Source: Acidobacteriota bacterium (GTDB lineage: Bacteria; Acidobacteriota; UBA890; WLXD01). Taken from it: DNA of 8,821 nt. Position numbers and translations under genes: made by a program. Location of the stretch: assembly GCA_022571615.1 (NCBI GenBank), contig JACZXM010000090.1, positions 1 to 8,821 of the forward strand. Reading direction: 5' to 3'. Positions 1-7,201 of the stretch are shown piece after piece. The notes below the pieces were generated by a model. That model was not told where the DNA came from and did not search any database. It saw only the letters and a list, made by a program, of their open reading frames with translations. Position 1 is the first letter of the stretch, and the number at the start of each line of letters is the position of its first letter.

Positions 1-2761
1 ACGCTGGATCCCACCACACCACTTCCTCGCCGCTCTCGGCCCGGTGCAATCCGGGCTTGATCGAGGTCTCCGTTTCCCCGGCTGCGCGGTGTGGTCGCTC
101 GAGCACTGTGCGCTCCCCGAAGGGGGGGCATCCCGGCGCCGATCGCGGCCGCCGGTACTGCTCGCGCGGCGGATACAGCGAGCGGTTCAACGGGCTTACC
201 CAGCCGTCATCCCAGGCGTACTCGCCGAGCGCCGGGACCACCAATAGATCCCTGGCGCGCGTCGCGGCGACGTAGGTGAGGCGCACGCTCTCGGCCCGGT
301 CCCGGTCTCGCTCCCGCTCGGCGTTATCGATCAGCTCCCAGGGTGCGCAGCCCAGGATGCGAGTGGCGCACAACCTCGCCTGGGGGTCGATGAAGGCGCT
401 CGGTTCCGCCCGCGCCAGTTGCGCGGTGATGTCGGCCAGCACCACGACCGGGAACTCGAGTCCCTTGGCACCGTGAACGGTCATAATCCGCACCCCCTCG
501 GCCCCTTCCTCGAGCAACGGTGCCTCCGTAGATCCGGGACGCTCGGCCTCATCGCTCAGGCGCTGCACGAAGCCACGAAACGACAGCCCACCGCGAAGCT
601 CGAACGAGCGCGCCAGGTCCACCACACGCTGGACATTGGCGAGCACCTGGTTCCCCGCCGGGCGCATGCCGAAGCCGGCGTGCGCTCGGGTCTCGGAAAG
701 CAGGTCCTGCAGCGTGCTAGCGATCGGCACTCGGTTCCGTTGCCGGTGCAGGCGCGCCAGCAGCGCCAACACCTCGGTGATCGGTCGTAGGTCCCCATTC
801 AGATCCTCGGGTAGGGAGCGAAACGGGTGCAGGGCGCCGTGCTCGTGCCGGAACCGCAACAGGGCCGCATCGGAGATCGCAAAGAGGCTTCCCTTGAGGG
901 TGGCAAAGACCGACAACTCGTCGTCGGGCCACTCGATCGCGGTGAGCGCCGCCCGCAGTGTTTCGACCTCCTCGCGTTGGTGGAAGGAACGCCCACCCGA
1001 GAGCAAGTGCGGAATGCCCCGTGCTTCGAGTGCGGCCAGATATGGCCGTGTCACATCGCTACGCCAGGAAAGAAAGCGCCGGAACAGAATGCCGATGTGT
1101 CGCGGTCGGATCGCTACCCGCGAGGCCTTGTCCTCGGGGTCCTGGACCGACCACCCGCTGTGATTCACCAGCCACTCGATGTAGGCGGCCACGACCTCTG
1201 GCAACTCGTCGTTGATCTTGCGCACGGTCACCCGGCCCCAGTGGCTGTAGGGACGAGGGATCGGCAGCGCCACCACCGCCGGCTGCGACTCGATCGCCTC
1301 GCGCTCATGCTGCATCGGCACATAGTCGGGCTGACCGCTCTCCGGGTCGCCGGTCATCTCGGCAGCGAAGGCAGCGTTGATCATTTGCTGCAGCGGTTGC
1401 ACCGCGCGCCAGCTGTGCGACAGCGTTTCTTGCCGCACTCCCGCCTCTTTGAGACGTTGTTTGACTTGCTGGTACAGGACCACGTCGGCACGACGGAACC
1501 GGTAGATCGATTGCTTGGGGTCACCAACCAGGAACAGCTTGCCGGGCGCGGGTACCGCCCGGGTCCAATCACTGACCGTCGGATCGTCGGCTGCGAGCAG
1601 CAGCAGGATCTCGATCTGGAGCGCGTCGGTGTCCTGAAACTCGTCCACGAAGATGCGCTGGAACCGCGACTGCAGGTGGCGACGGACATCGGGACGATCG
1701 CGGACCAGATCCCGGGCCCGGATCAACAGGTCGAGGAAGTCGAGCTGTCCATTTCGTAGCTTGAGCTCCTCGTACCGCTCGACGACCTCGAGAAGGTCCG
1801 TGCGCAGCAGAGCTGCCAGATCGGCGTCGGCCCGGGTGCGAAACTCCTCGAGCGTCTCGATCAGCGTATCTCGCTGCCGCGACACCTCGGCTCGCGAAAT
1901 TCCCTGCACCGGCCAGGCACCCCGGCCTTTCTTGCGAGCCTGGCGGCGCAAGGCACGCAGCGCCTCGATCAGGCGCGCTTCGAGCGTGTCGTAATCGCGG
2001 TCGGCGACCTCTTCGGATCGGCGCACCCATTCGTGCAGCTGCCAGGCCGGCGCCAGCGCCTGCCGTAACGGATCGCGCGGGTCCTCGTTGCCACGGTACA
2101 GCCCGGCCATCGCCGCCACGTGCTCGAGCATTTGGTCGATCGCGCCGTCGCGGTCGAAATGACGCCGTTCCCACTGGCGCGGATAGTCACGCCACTCCAG
2201 CAGCCGCCGGCCCTCCGCGCACAGCCGCTCGAGCGGGGTGCTGCCGTCGAACGATCGGCTGACGGCGAGCCGACTCAGAGCCCGCGCCAGTCCTTCCGGC
2301 AGCTCCTCGAGCTTGTGCTCGATCCAGCCCTGAAAAGCAGTGGCGAACAGGCGCGAGGACTCTTCCTCATCGATCTCGGTGAACGCCGGATCGATCCCTG
2401 CCTCGACCGGTCGCTGGCGCAAGACCTCGGCGCACAGCGAGTGGATGGTGCCGATAACCGCTTCCTCGAGGCGAGCGATCGCGCTCGCGAGGTTGGCGCG
2501 CCGATCGCCATCCTTGGCCACCGAGCGCGCACGGTCGAGCTCCTGGCGCAATCGCAGCTTGAGCTCCCCGGCGGCCTTCTTGGTGAAGGTGACCGCGACC
2601 ACCTCGTTGATCCGAGCGCCGCCGGTGGCAAGCACCTCGACCAAGCGTTCCACCAGGATCGTGGTCTTGCCTGTGCCGGCGGCCGCCTCGACCAGGACGC
2701 TTCGGCTCAGGTCGGTGCGGATGCGTTGACGGGCGGCGTGATCGTGTGTCGGATCGCTCAT
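1..2761 (-). CDS. addA: AddA-like UvrD/Rep-family helicase subunit (partial, C-terminus off the left edge)
   Basis: This is the motor subunit of an AddAB-type helicase-nuclease, which processes double-strand DNA ends for RecA-dependent repair in the cytoplasm. The first 920 residues are visible and carry a full superfamily 1A helicase motif set. Walker A is AAGTGKTT (27-34), motif Ia is TFTKKAAGEL (58-67) and Walker B is VDEFQD (372-377). Motif III is GDPKQSIYRFR (413-423), SWR at 450-452 is motif IV-like, motif V is TVHGAKGLEF (761-770) and motif VI is YVAATRAR (830-837). No catalytic residue is missing, so it should be an active ATPase. The frame is open to position 1 and ends in VVWWDPA. 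AddA proteins are usually about 1,200 residues, so a C-terminal nuclease domain is expected to the left but is not seen. The ATG at 2761 overlaps the addB stop (ATGA), which decides the start. RecB/AdnB-like naming is possible, but the Fe-S AddB partner favours AddA. Confidence 0.93.
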   Translation of the reverse strand, partial: MSDPTHDHAARQRIRTDLSRSVLVEAAAGTGKTTILVERLVEVLATGGARINEVVAVTFTKKAAGELKLRLRQELDRARSVAKDGDRRANLASAIARLEEAVIGTIHSLCAEVLRQRPVEAGIDPAFTEIDEEESSRLFATAFQGWIEHKLEELPEGLARALSRLAVSRSFDGSTPLERLCAEGRRLLEWRDYPRQWERRHFDRDGAIDQMLEHVAAMAGLYRGNEDPRDPLRQALAPAWQLHEWVRRSEEVADRDYDTLEARLIEALRALRRQARKKGRGAWPVQGISRAEVSRQRDTLIETLEEFRTRADADLAALLRTDLLEVVERYEELKLRNGQLDFLDLLIRARDLVRDRPDVRRHLQSRFQRIFVDEFQDTDALQIEILLLLAADDPTVSDWTRAVPAPGKLFLVGDPKQSIYRFRRADVVLYQQVKQRLKEAGVRQETLSHSWRAVQPLQQMINAAFAAEMTGDPESGQPDYVPMQHEREAIESQPAVVALPIPRPYSHWGRVTVRKINDELPEVVAAYIEWLVNHSGWSVQDPEDKASRVAIRPRHIGILFRRFLSWRSDVTRPYLAALEARGIPHLLSGGRSFHQREEVETLRAALTAIEWPDDELSVFATLKGSLFAISDAALLRFRHEHGALHPFRSLPEDLNGDLRPITEVLALLARLHRQRNRVPIASTLQDLLSETRAHAGFGMRPAGNQVLANVQRVVDLARSFELRGGLSFRGFVQRLSDEAERPGSTEAPLLEEGAEGVRIMTVHGAKGLEFPVVVLADITAQLARAEPSAFIDPQARLCATRILGCAPWELIDNAERERDRDRAESVRLTYVAATRARDLLVVPALGEYAWDDGWVSPLNRSLYPPREQYRRPRSAPGCPPFGERTVLERPHRAAGETETSIKPGLHRAESGEEVVWWDPA

Positions 2762-5700
2762 GAGATCGACCGGATCTTGGTGAGGGGCTCCAGCCGCACC
2801 TTGTTCTTGCGACGCAACCGCGTCTGCTCGTAGGGTCCGCACACGCTCCGGTAGTCACACCATTCGCAGGCCCGCTCGCGCGGGGCTGCAGGCAACAGGC
2901 CGTCTGCGATGGCTCGGTCGATGGTCTCGAGCACCTGCGCCACCTTGGCGCGGTTCTCGGCATTCAGGCTCACCTCGCGGGTCTGGTACTCGCCGCTTCG
3001 AGTGCAGTAGTAGAGCCGACCGGTCTCCACCGCGCCACCGAGGTGATGCTCGGCCGCGAGCGCGTACAGCAGCGGTTGCAACACCTCTCCATGTCGGGTC
3101 ACCAGGAAGCGCTCGCGGGGGGCTTTGCCGGTCTTGTGATCGGTCACCCGCCAGACCTCACGTTCGGGATCGTACTCCACCAGATCGATCGAGCCCCGAA
3201 GCCGATAACCGTTCATGACGACGGCTTCCTCGCGGCGGCTGAGCGGGTCTCGCCCGGGCTCCTCTCCGAGCCCGAAAGAGAATTCGAAGAACGTCGGAAC
3301 CCATGGCTCCTGGCGCTCCGCAACGTTGTGGATCCAACCCCGTAGATCGGTCCCGATGCTCTCGATCTCGTCGTGCCACACGCGCGGGATCGCGGGTGCT
3401 AGTTCTTCTTCGTAGCGTTTGGCCTCCTGCGCCAGCACCCGATCTGTGATCGCTGCCACCTGCTCACGGTTTGCCATGCTCACGGGCAACAGCCCCTGTT
3501 CGCGCAGCATCACGTGGAGCCGATATTGGACCTCGTGGAAGAGACTTCCTCTCGTGAGCGGGTCCATCTGCTCGAGCGCCACCGCCTCTTGCCGCGGGCG
3601 CAGCCGATGGATCGCATACAGCAAGAAACGGTAGGGACAAGCGGCGTAGGTTTGCAGCGCGGTTGGCGAGTAGCTGCGGTTGACCAGGCGGTGCGTGTGC
3701 AGAGCCTGCAGCGTGGCGGTGTCCGGGTCGACGATGCCGTCGGCGGGCGAGAACTTCGGCTGCCAGCGCTGCCAACGCACGCGGAGGGAGCGCTCGAGGT
3801 GCTCATTGGTCTGCAAGAGAAAACGGGCTCGGCCGCGGATGTCGTCGCGCGGCTCGGTCAGCAACGGCTCCAGGTAGGCCACATCGAACTCGGCTTCGTC
3901 GATCGCCAGCAGTGGATCATTGGGGGCCGGCCAGCCCAGCAACGACGCGGTCCCGGCCGCAGCGTGACGGCGTAGAACCTCCAGGTCGGGCAACCGGCCC
4001 TCGCTGGCCCGCAATACGTCCAGGGCGTAGAAGGACGGAACCCGGGCCCGCCCCTGCAACGTGTCGACGGTGGGGTAGGAGACCACGACCTGCCGCTCGG
4101 CCGCGCCGACCGCGACCCGGAGCAACAGTCGCTCGCGCTCTACCCGTTCCTGTCGATCCGGCATCGAGGTCTCGAGCGCCGCGCGGTGCTCGTCGAGCAG
4201 GAGCGGGTCCTCGGCCGCGCGGCGGGGAAACAGCCCTTCGGCCAGACCGGGCAGGAACACGGTATCGAAGCTCCGACCGGCCGCCTCCTCGATGCTTGCC
4301 ACCAGCACCTTCCCGTAGCGCCTGCCCGCGGGTTCCGTTCGCAGGAAGGTGAGCCGTTCCTCGAGCGCTCGCCGTACCTCGCTCAGCCTCACCGGCCCCA
4401 CCTGGCTCATGGGCTCGAGCTCGGCCAGCACGCCGAGGACCTTACCGGGAGAACGCAGGGTCGTGGCGGCGAGCCGTCGCAGTTGCTGCAGCCATCTGCC
4501 CCATCGTGCGCGCTCCGGCAGCCCGTCAAGCAGCTCGATCACCGGCAGGGCGAACCGCTCCAGATTCCCGAGCCCATCGAGTCGGCGTTGCAGGTGCCTC
4601 CGGCGCGCAGGGTCGTCGTCCTCGAGAGCGCGCAGCTGCAGCTGCAGCTCGGCCTGCAGCCCTGCCAGCCGGGTCCTCCACCGTTCCCGGCCTCCCACCA
4701 CAGCGGCGTCCACCAGCAGCCGCTCCCAGCGCCGCGGTACCCGAAGCGTGCCCGCCACGACGGGTCCCTCACCGTCCTCTCGTGGCGGCACCGGCTCTTC
4801 GGCGACCACGCTCTTGAACACCAGCTGAGCCCCCTCGGGCTTCACCCACGGCACCTCCACCACTGGTGGCGCTCCGGCGTCATCAACGACCGGGACCTGG
4901 CCCAGCGACAGATACTCGGCGAAGCGAGTCGCGGTAAGCCCCTCGGCGCGGCACGCGAGCAAGGCCAGGAAGGCCCTGCCGCTGGGGTGCGGACGAACCG
5001 TGCCGCGGGTGAAGAAGGCCGGAATGCGGGCGTGGGAAAGTGCCTCCTCCAGCAGCGCCAGATACGCATTGGGATCGCGGACTAGCACCGCCATGCGGTC
5101 GAACGGGATCCCCTCGACCGCCAGCGTCTGAATGCGGCGTGCGATCTCCACGCACTCGCGGCCTTCGCCCGGAGCCGCCACGAACGCCACGCTGGTGTCG
5201 GTCTTGGCGTCTGTCACCGGGCCCTGCGCGCCCGGATCAGGATCCAGGAAGATCCAGCGGCGCAGGCGCTCCAGCCGCGAGGCTTCTTGCCCCGCGCCTT
5301 GTTCGGGATCTAGGTCTTTGACCTCGGTGCCGAACACCCGCATCGACAACGAACGAGCCGTCTCGTCTCCAGCCACCAGGGTGGCAAGCGCGCGCGGGGA
5401 GCTGGCAACGAGGTCGGACAACAGCGCCGCCTCGAGCTCGTTGCGCGGTGACAGATCCAGCAACAGCAGCGGCAAACCGACGAAGGCGTGCTGCCGCTCT
5501 CTCACCGCTTCTCGCGCCAGTTCCCAAAGCGCCGGTTCATCGACCAGGCGGTACTGCTGGAGCGCCGCTTCGTACGCTGCCTTGAGCCGCACCAGATCGG
5601 TCGCCGGGGCACCTGCTCGCGCGAGCTCGGGGGCCTTGACCTGGAACTCGCGCAGCTCGCGCAGTGTGAACGCCAGGGCGCGCGCGAATCCCGGGTACTG

Positions 5701-6078
5701 GGCAACGGGCGTGAAGTAGGACAGCGTATCGCCTTCCAGCGCGTCGGCGACGGCGCGTGCCGCGAGCGCTCGGGTGCCGAGACCGGTCACCGGGGCCAGG
5801 CCCGCAGCCGCCAGGCCGGCAGTTGCCAAGTCGGCAACCAGCTGGCTCGGGGTAACTCGGTGAACACCGAACGCTCCCGTGCCCGGGGCCAGGCCGCCAC
5901 GGACAAGATCGTCAGCGGCGCCCCGAGTCGGCGCCACGAGCAGCATGCCTTCTCGGACTCCACCCCGGCGAATCCAATCCCTTGCGAAGGTCAACCGGCG
6001 CGCGGCGCTCGTTGAACTGACCAGCAGTGCGGAATTCACGCTCGATGCTTTCGGGACCCGGGGATTAGCCTGGTGCAA
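2758..6078 (-). CDS. addB: AddB-like PD-(D/E)XK nuclease subunit with Fe-S cluster signature
   Basis: This is the second subunit of the AddAB helicase-nuclease, cutting one DNA strand during end resection. The C-terminal third has a PD-(D/E)XK nuclease: HE at 848-849, D965 in GSIDLVE, D980-x-K982 in TDHKTG, and Q1001/Y1005 in QPLLYAL. Four cysteines (814, 1071, 1074, 1080; spacing C-X2-C-X5-C in the last three) match the 4Fe-4S clasp known from Bacillus AddB. The N-terminal two-thirds is helicase-like (for example MLLVAPTRGAADDLV near 45-59) but has no GxGKT Walker A, so it is probably a non-ATPase scaffold. Length (1,106 residues) is normal for AddB. It is the first gene of the operon; its stop overlaps the addA start. 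The start is uncertain: TTG at 6078 gives the longest reading, but a GTG at 6039 (MNSALLVSSTS) is nearer the conserved domain. Neither has a clear Shine-Dalgarno. Confidence 0.9.
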   Translation of the reverse strand: MHQANPRVPKASSVNSALLVSSTSAARRLTFARDWIRRGGVREGMLLVAPTRGAADDLVRGGLAPGTGAFGVHRVTPSQLVADLATAGLAAAGLAPVTGLGTRALAARAVADALEGDTLSYFTPVAQYPGFARALAFTLRELREFQVKAPELARAGAPATDLVRLKAAYEAALQQYRLVDEPALWELAREAVRERQHAFVGLPLLLLDLSPRNELEAALLSDLVASSPRALATLVAGDETARSLSMRVFGTEVKDLDPEQGAGQEASRLERLRRWIFLDPDPGAQGPVTDAKTDTSVAFVAAPGEGRECVEIARRIQTLAVEGIPFDRMAVLVRDPNAYLALLEEALSHARIPAFFTRGTVRPHPSGRAFLALLACRAEGLTATRFAEYLSLGQVPVVDDAGAPPVVEVPWVKPEGAQLVFKSVVAEEPVPPREDGEGPVVAGTLRVPRRWERLLVDAAVVGGRERWRTRLAGLQAELQLQLRALEDDDPARRRHLQRRLDGLGNLERFALPVIELLDGLPERARWGRWLQQLRRLAATTLRSPGKVLGVLAELEPMSQVGPVRLSEVRRALEERLTFLRTEPAGRRYGKVLVASIEEAAGRSFDTVFLPGLAEGLFPRRAAEDPLLLDEHRAALETSMPDRQERVERERLLLRVAVGAAERQVVVSYPTVDTLQGRARVPSFYALDVLRASEGRLPDLEVLRRHAAAGTASLLGWPAPNDPLLAIDEAEFDVAYLEPLLTEPRDDIRGRARFLLQTNEHLERSLRVRWQRWQPKFSPADGIVDPDTATLQALHTHRLVNRSYSPTALQTYAACPYRFLLYAIHRLRPRQEAVALEQMDPLTRGSLFHEVQYRLHVMLREQGLLPVSMANREQVAAITDRVLAQEAKRYEEELAPAIPRVWHDEIESIGTDLRGWIHNVAERQEPWVPTFFEFSFGLGEEPGRDPLSRREEAVVMNGYRLRGSIDLVEYDPEREVWRVTDHKTGKAPRERFLVTRHGEVLQPLLYALAAEHHLGGAVETGRLYYCTRSGEYQTREVSLNAENRAKVAQVLETIDRAIADGLLPAAPRERACEWCDYRSVCGPYEQTRLRRKNKVRLEPLTKIRSIS

Positions 6079-6145
6079 GTGTGGCGGGTCTGGTTATGCC
6101 GCCTGGGACGCAGGTGCGAGGTTGGATGCCTTATGCTCTGGCAAC
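6079..6145. promoter_or_regulatory. Divergent intergenic region between addB and the tetR-type gene
   Basis: This short gap must hold the start signals of both the leftward addB-addA operon and the rightward TetR-family gene. A TATGCT at 6132-6137 resembles a -10 box but lies only 8 nt before the regulator's ATG and has no good -35 partner. GGCGG (6083-6087) and CCGCC (6099-6103) form a weak 5-bp inverted repeat with an 11-nt centre, the best operator-like dyad seen. No clear Shine-Dalgarno precedes either gene. Promoters must lie here or just inside addB, but exact sites cannot be assigned. Confidence 0.4.
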
Positions 6146-6733
6146 ATGGTAGGACGCCCGCGAGAATTCGACACCGAATCGGCTTTGGAGGCAGCCATCG
6201 ACGTGTTCTGGGAGTGCGGCTACGAGGCTACATCGCTGACCGAGCTGGTGGCGGCCATGCGGATCGGCCGCCAGAGCATCTACACTGCCTTCGGCAGCAA
6301 GTACGGACTTTTCCTCACGGCGCTGGAACACTACACGGATTGCGAGCTCGAGCTGCTGCGGCCGGTGGGGCGCCGCGACGCCGGGCTGCAGGAGATCATC
6401 GACTACTTTCACGACCGCGTGCAGTCGCTCACGGCGGACGATCCCCGCCCTGGATGCATGTTGATCAACTCGATCACCGAGCTCGCCGCGCTCGACGAAG
6501 AGGTCACCGAGCAGGGCAACCGATATCTGCGCCGCATGACGCGCGCGTTCTCGGGTGCGCTGCGAAACGCCATCGCAGCCGGAGACATCGAGCCCACCTG
6601 CACGCCACGGGAGATGGCGCACCATCTGGCCAACACCGCGGTCGGGCTGGCGGTGCAGGCGAAAGGCGGCGTCTCGCGCAAGAACCTCCGCGGGGCCGTC
6701 CGGGCAGCGCTGGCGGCACTCTCGAGCGCCTGA
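6146..6733 (+). CDS. TetR/AcrR-family transcriptional regulator
   Basis: This is a 195-residue one-component DNA-binding repressor, cytoplasmic and presumably dimeric. The N-terminus has the GRPREFD opening and the pattern FW-x2-GYEATSL-x2-L-x2-AM-x-IGRQSIYTAFGSK (about 21-52), the TetR helix-turn-helix with its recognition helix near 42-49, followed by LFLTALEHY. The C-terminal half includes PGCMLINSITELA (102-114), a pattern common in the ligand domain of one TetR subgroup; the ligand cannot be read from sequence. The frame stays open upstream to 5879, but that part is antisense to addB and unlike any TetR N-terminus, so the ATG at 6146 was chosen. It is divergent from addB-addA, an arrangement in which TetR proteins often control both themselves and the neighbour. 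A link between a TetR regulator and AddAB is not established and may be only adjacency. Confidence 0.9.
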   Translation: MVGRPREFDTESALEAAIDVFWECGYEATSLTELVAAMRIGRQSIYTAFGSKYGLFLTALEHYTDCELELLRPVGRRDAGLQEIIDYFHDRVQSLTADDPRPGCMLINSITELAALDEEVTEQGNRYLRRMTRAFSGALRNAIAAGDIEPTCTPREMAHHLANTAVGLAVQAKGGVSRKNLRGAVRAALAALSSA

Positions 6734-6802
6734 GTGTCTTAGCCTTAGCCTGGTGATCTTCCCGAGCTCTGGCAAGCCGACTCCGGACGACGGCCTCCCA
6801 GG

Positions 6803-6830
6803 GTCCTGGCTCCTGGTGCCTAGGTCCTGG
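6803..6830. repeat. Four imperfect tandem heptamers
   Basis: Four consecutive 7-nt units read GTCCTGG, CTCCTGG, TGCCTAG and GTCCTGG, sharing a CCTGG/CCTAG core in exact 7-nt phase. The array sits in non-coding DNA about 70 bp after the TetR gene. It resembles the short tandemly repeated heptamer arrays known from intergenic regions of some bacteria, notably cyanobacterial STRR elements. No function is implied by the sequence. Confidence 0.6.
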
Positions 6831-6864
6831 AGTCATAGATTGACCGCATGACGACACAACCGGC

Positions 6865-6915
6865 GTCGGTATCAGGTCGGTGACGTTATTTCGTCGGTCG
6901 AACGGTTCGTTGACC
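6865..6915. promoter_or_regulatory. Possible upstream activator sequence (GTCGGT repeats plus dyad)
   Basis: GTCGGT occurs three times in the same orientation, at 6865-6870, 6876-6881 and 6893-6898. It is followed by CGAAC-G-GTTCG (6899-6909), set inside GGTC (6896-6899) and GACC (6912-6915). The cluster lies about 185-235 bp upstream of the predicted sigma-54 start site, near the upper range where enhancer-binding proteins bind. Its role is inference from position; the motif matches no activator site I can name. Confidence 0.3.
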
Positions 6916-7073
6916 ACCAAGTCTGTCGCTAGGCCACGCGTATCTGGCGCCCGGCACAGAACCCACGGGCGGGTTTCGGAGCACCGACCAGGCCGCGGTT
7001 GCAGCCAATCCCAGCCTGCCTCGGAGCCTCTCGCTGACCGGCTGTGGCACTCCTGACACCGTTTTGTCGGAGG

Positions 7074-7089
7074 TGGCACGCTGCTTGCT
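7074..7089 (+). promoter_or_regulatory. Sigma-54 (RpoN) -24/-12 promoter
   Basis: TGGCAC at 7074-7079, five bases, then TTGCT at 7085-7089 matches the sigma-54 consensus TGGCAC-N5-TTGCW at every defined position, and the base after TGGCAC is the preferred G. The predicted transcription start is near 7100, giving a leader of about 100 nt to the ATG at 7202. Sigma-54 promoters need an ATP-dependent enhancer-binding protein, so expression of the downstream gene should be conditional. A second TGGCAC at 7045-7050 has no -12 element. Confidence 0.75.
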
Positions 7090-7100
7090 CTATTGCAGGG

Positions 7101-7127
7101 CGGCGGTAGCAAGGCTGCTTCCCGCCG
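7101..7127 (+). other. 5'-leader stem-loop
   Basis: CGGCGG (7101-7106) pairs perfectly with CCGCCG (7122-7127), and AGCA (7108-7111) pairs with TGCT (7116-7119) around a four-base AGGC loop, with a small internal bulge. The hairpin begins within a base or two of the start site predicted from the sigma-54 promoter. A 5'-terminal hairpin like this commonly protects mRNA from decay. It is too far from the start codon to hide the ribosome site directly. Confidence 0.45.
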
Positions 7128-7189
7128 GTCGTGGCCACGGCCAATTTTGATCGACAGAACATGCCGCGCCTCGTCGCGGTCCACCGATG

Positions 7190-7194
7190 AGGAG
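7190..7194 (+). promoter_or_regulatory. Ribosome binding site AGGAG
   Basis: AGGAG ends 7 nt before the ATG at 7202. This selects that start over an in-frame ATG at 7187, which overlaps the site itself and would add five residues ahead of the signal peptide. Confidence 0.8.
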
Positions 7195-7201
7195 ACTCGA
7201 A

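Larger units (their letters stand above)
6734..7073. other. Non-coding stretch upstream of the GWxTD gene
   Basis: I find no convincing gene in the roughly 470 bases between the regulator's stop and the next start codon. Open frames here on either strand are short or are shadows of the flanking genes. No hairpin with a T-tract follows the TetR gene, so no intrinsic terminator can be called. The stretch contains a heptamer repeat block and a set of short hexamer repeats with a dyad, listed separately, and it leads into a sigma-54-type promoter. Confidence 0.6.

Noticed and set aside
827..1759. 310-codon plus-strand open frame
   Set aside because: It lies wholly antisense to addA, whose minus-strand frame carries all helicase motifs. 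The plus-strand product has no recognisable domain; long antisense frames are common in GC-rich coding DNA.
4632..4649. Three tandem GCAGCT hexamers
   Set aside because: They lie in frame within addB, encoding a Leu-Gln-rich helical stretch, and are explained by coding and GC-rich codon use.
4186..5085. 299-codon plus-strand open frame
   Set aside because: It is antisense to the middle of addB, rich in Gln/Arg/Pro, without any family motif. It is a shadow frame.
5879..6145. N-terminal extension of the TetR reading frame by 89 codons
   Set aside because: It is antisense to addB and to the divergent promoter gap, and TetR proteins start close to GRPREFD. The ATG at 6146 is the natural start.
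6065..6755. TTAGCCTGGTG repeated at 6065-6075 and 6745-6755, flanking the TetR gene
   Set aside because: It looked like flanking direct repeats of a mobile unit, but several 11-mer coincidences are expected by chance in a window this size and no transposase or inverted ends accompany it.
7045..7061. Second TGGCAC as another sigma-54 promoter
   Set aside because: The -12 position reads ACACC instead of TTGCW, so only half of the element is present.
7130..7139. CGTGGCCACG perfect 10-bp palindrome in the GWxTD leader
   Set aside because: About eight or nine 10-bp palindromes are expected by chance in a window of this length; nothing else marks it as functional.
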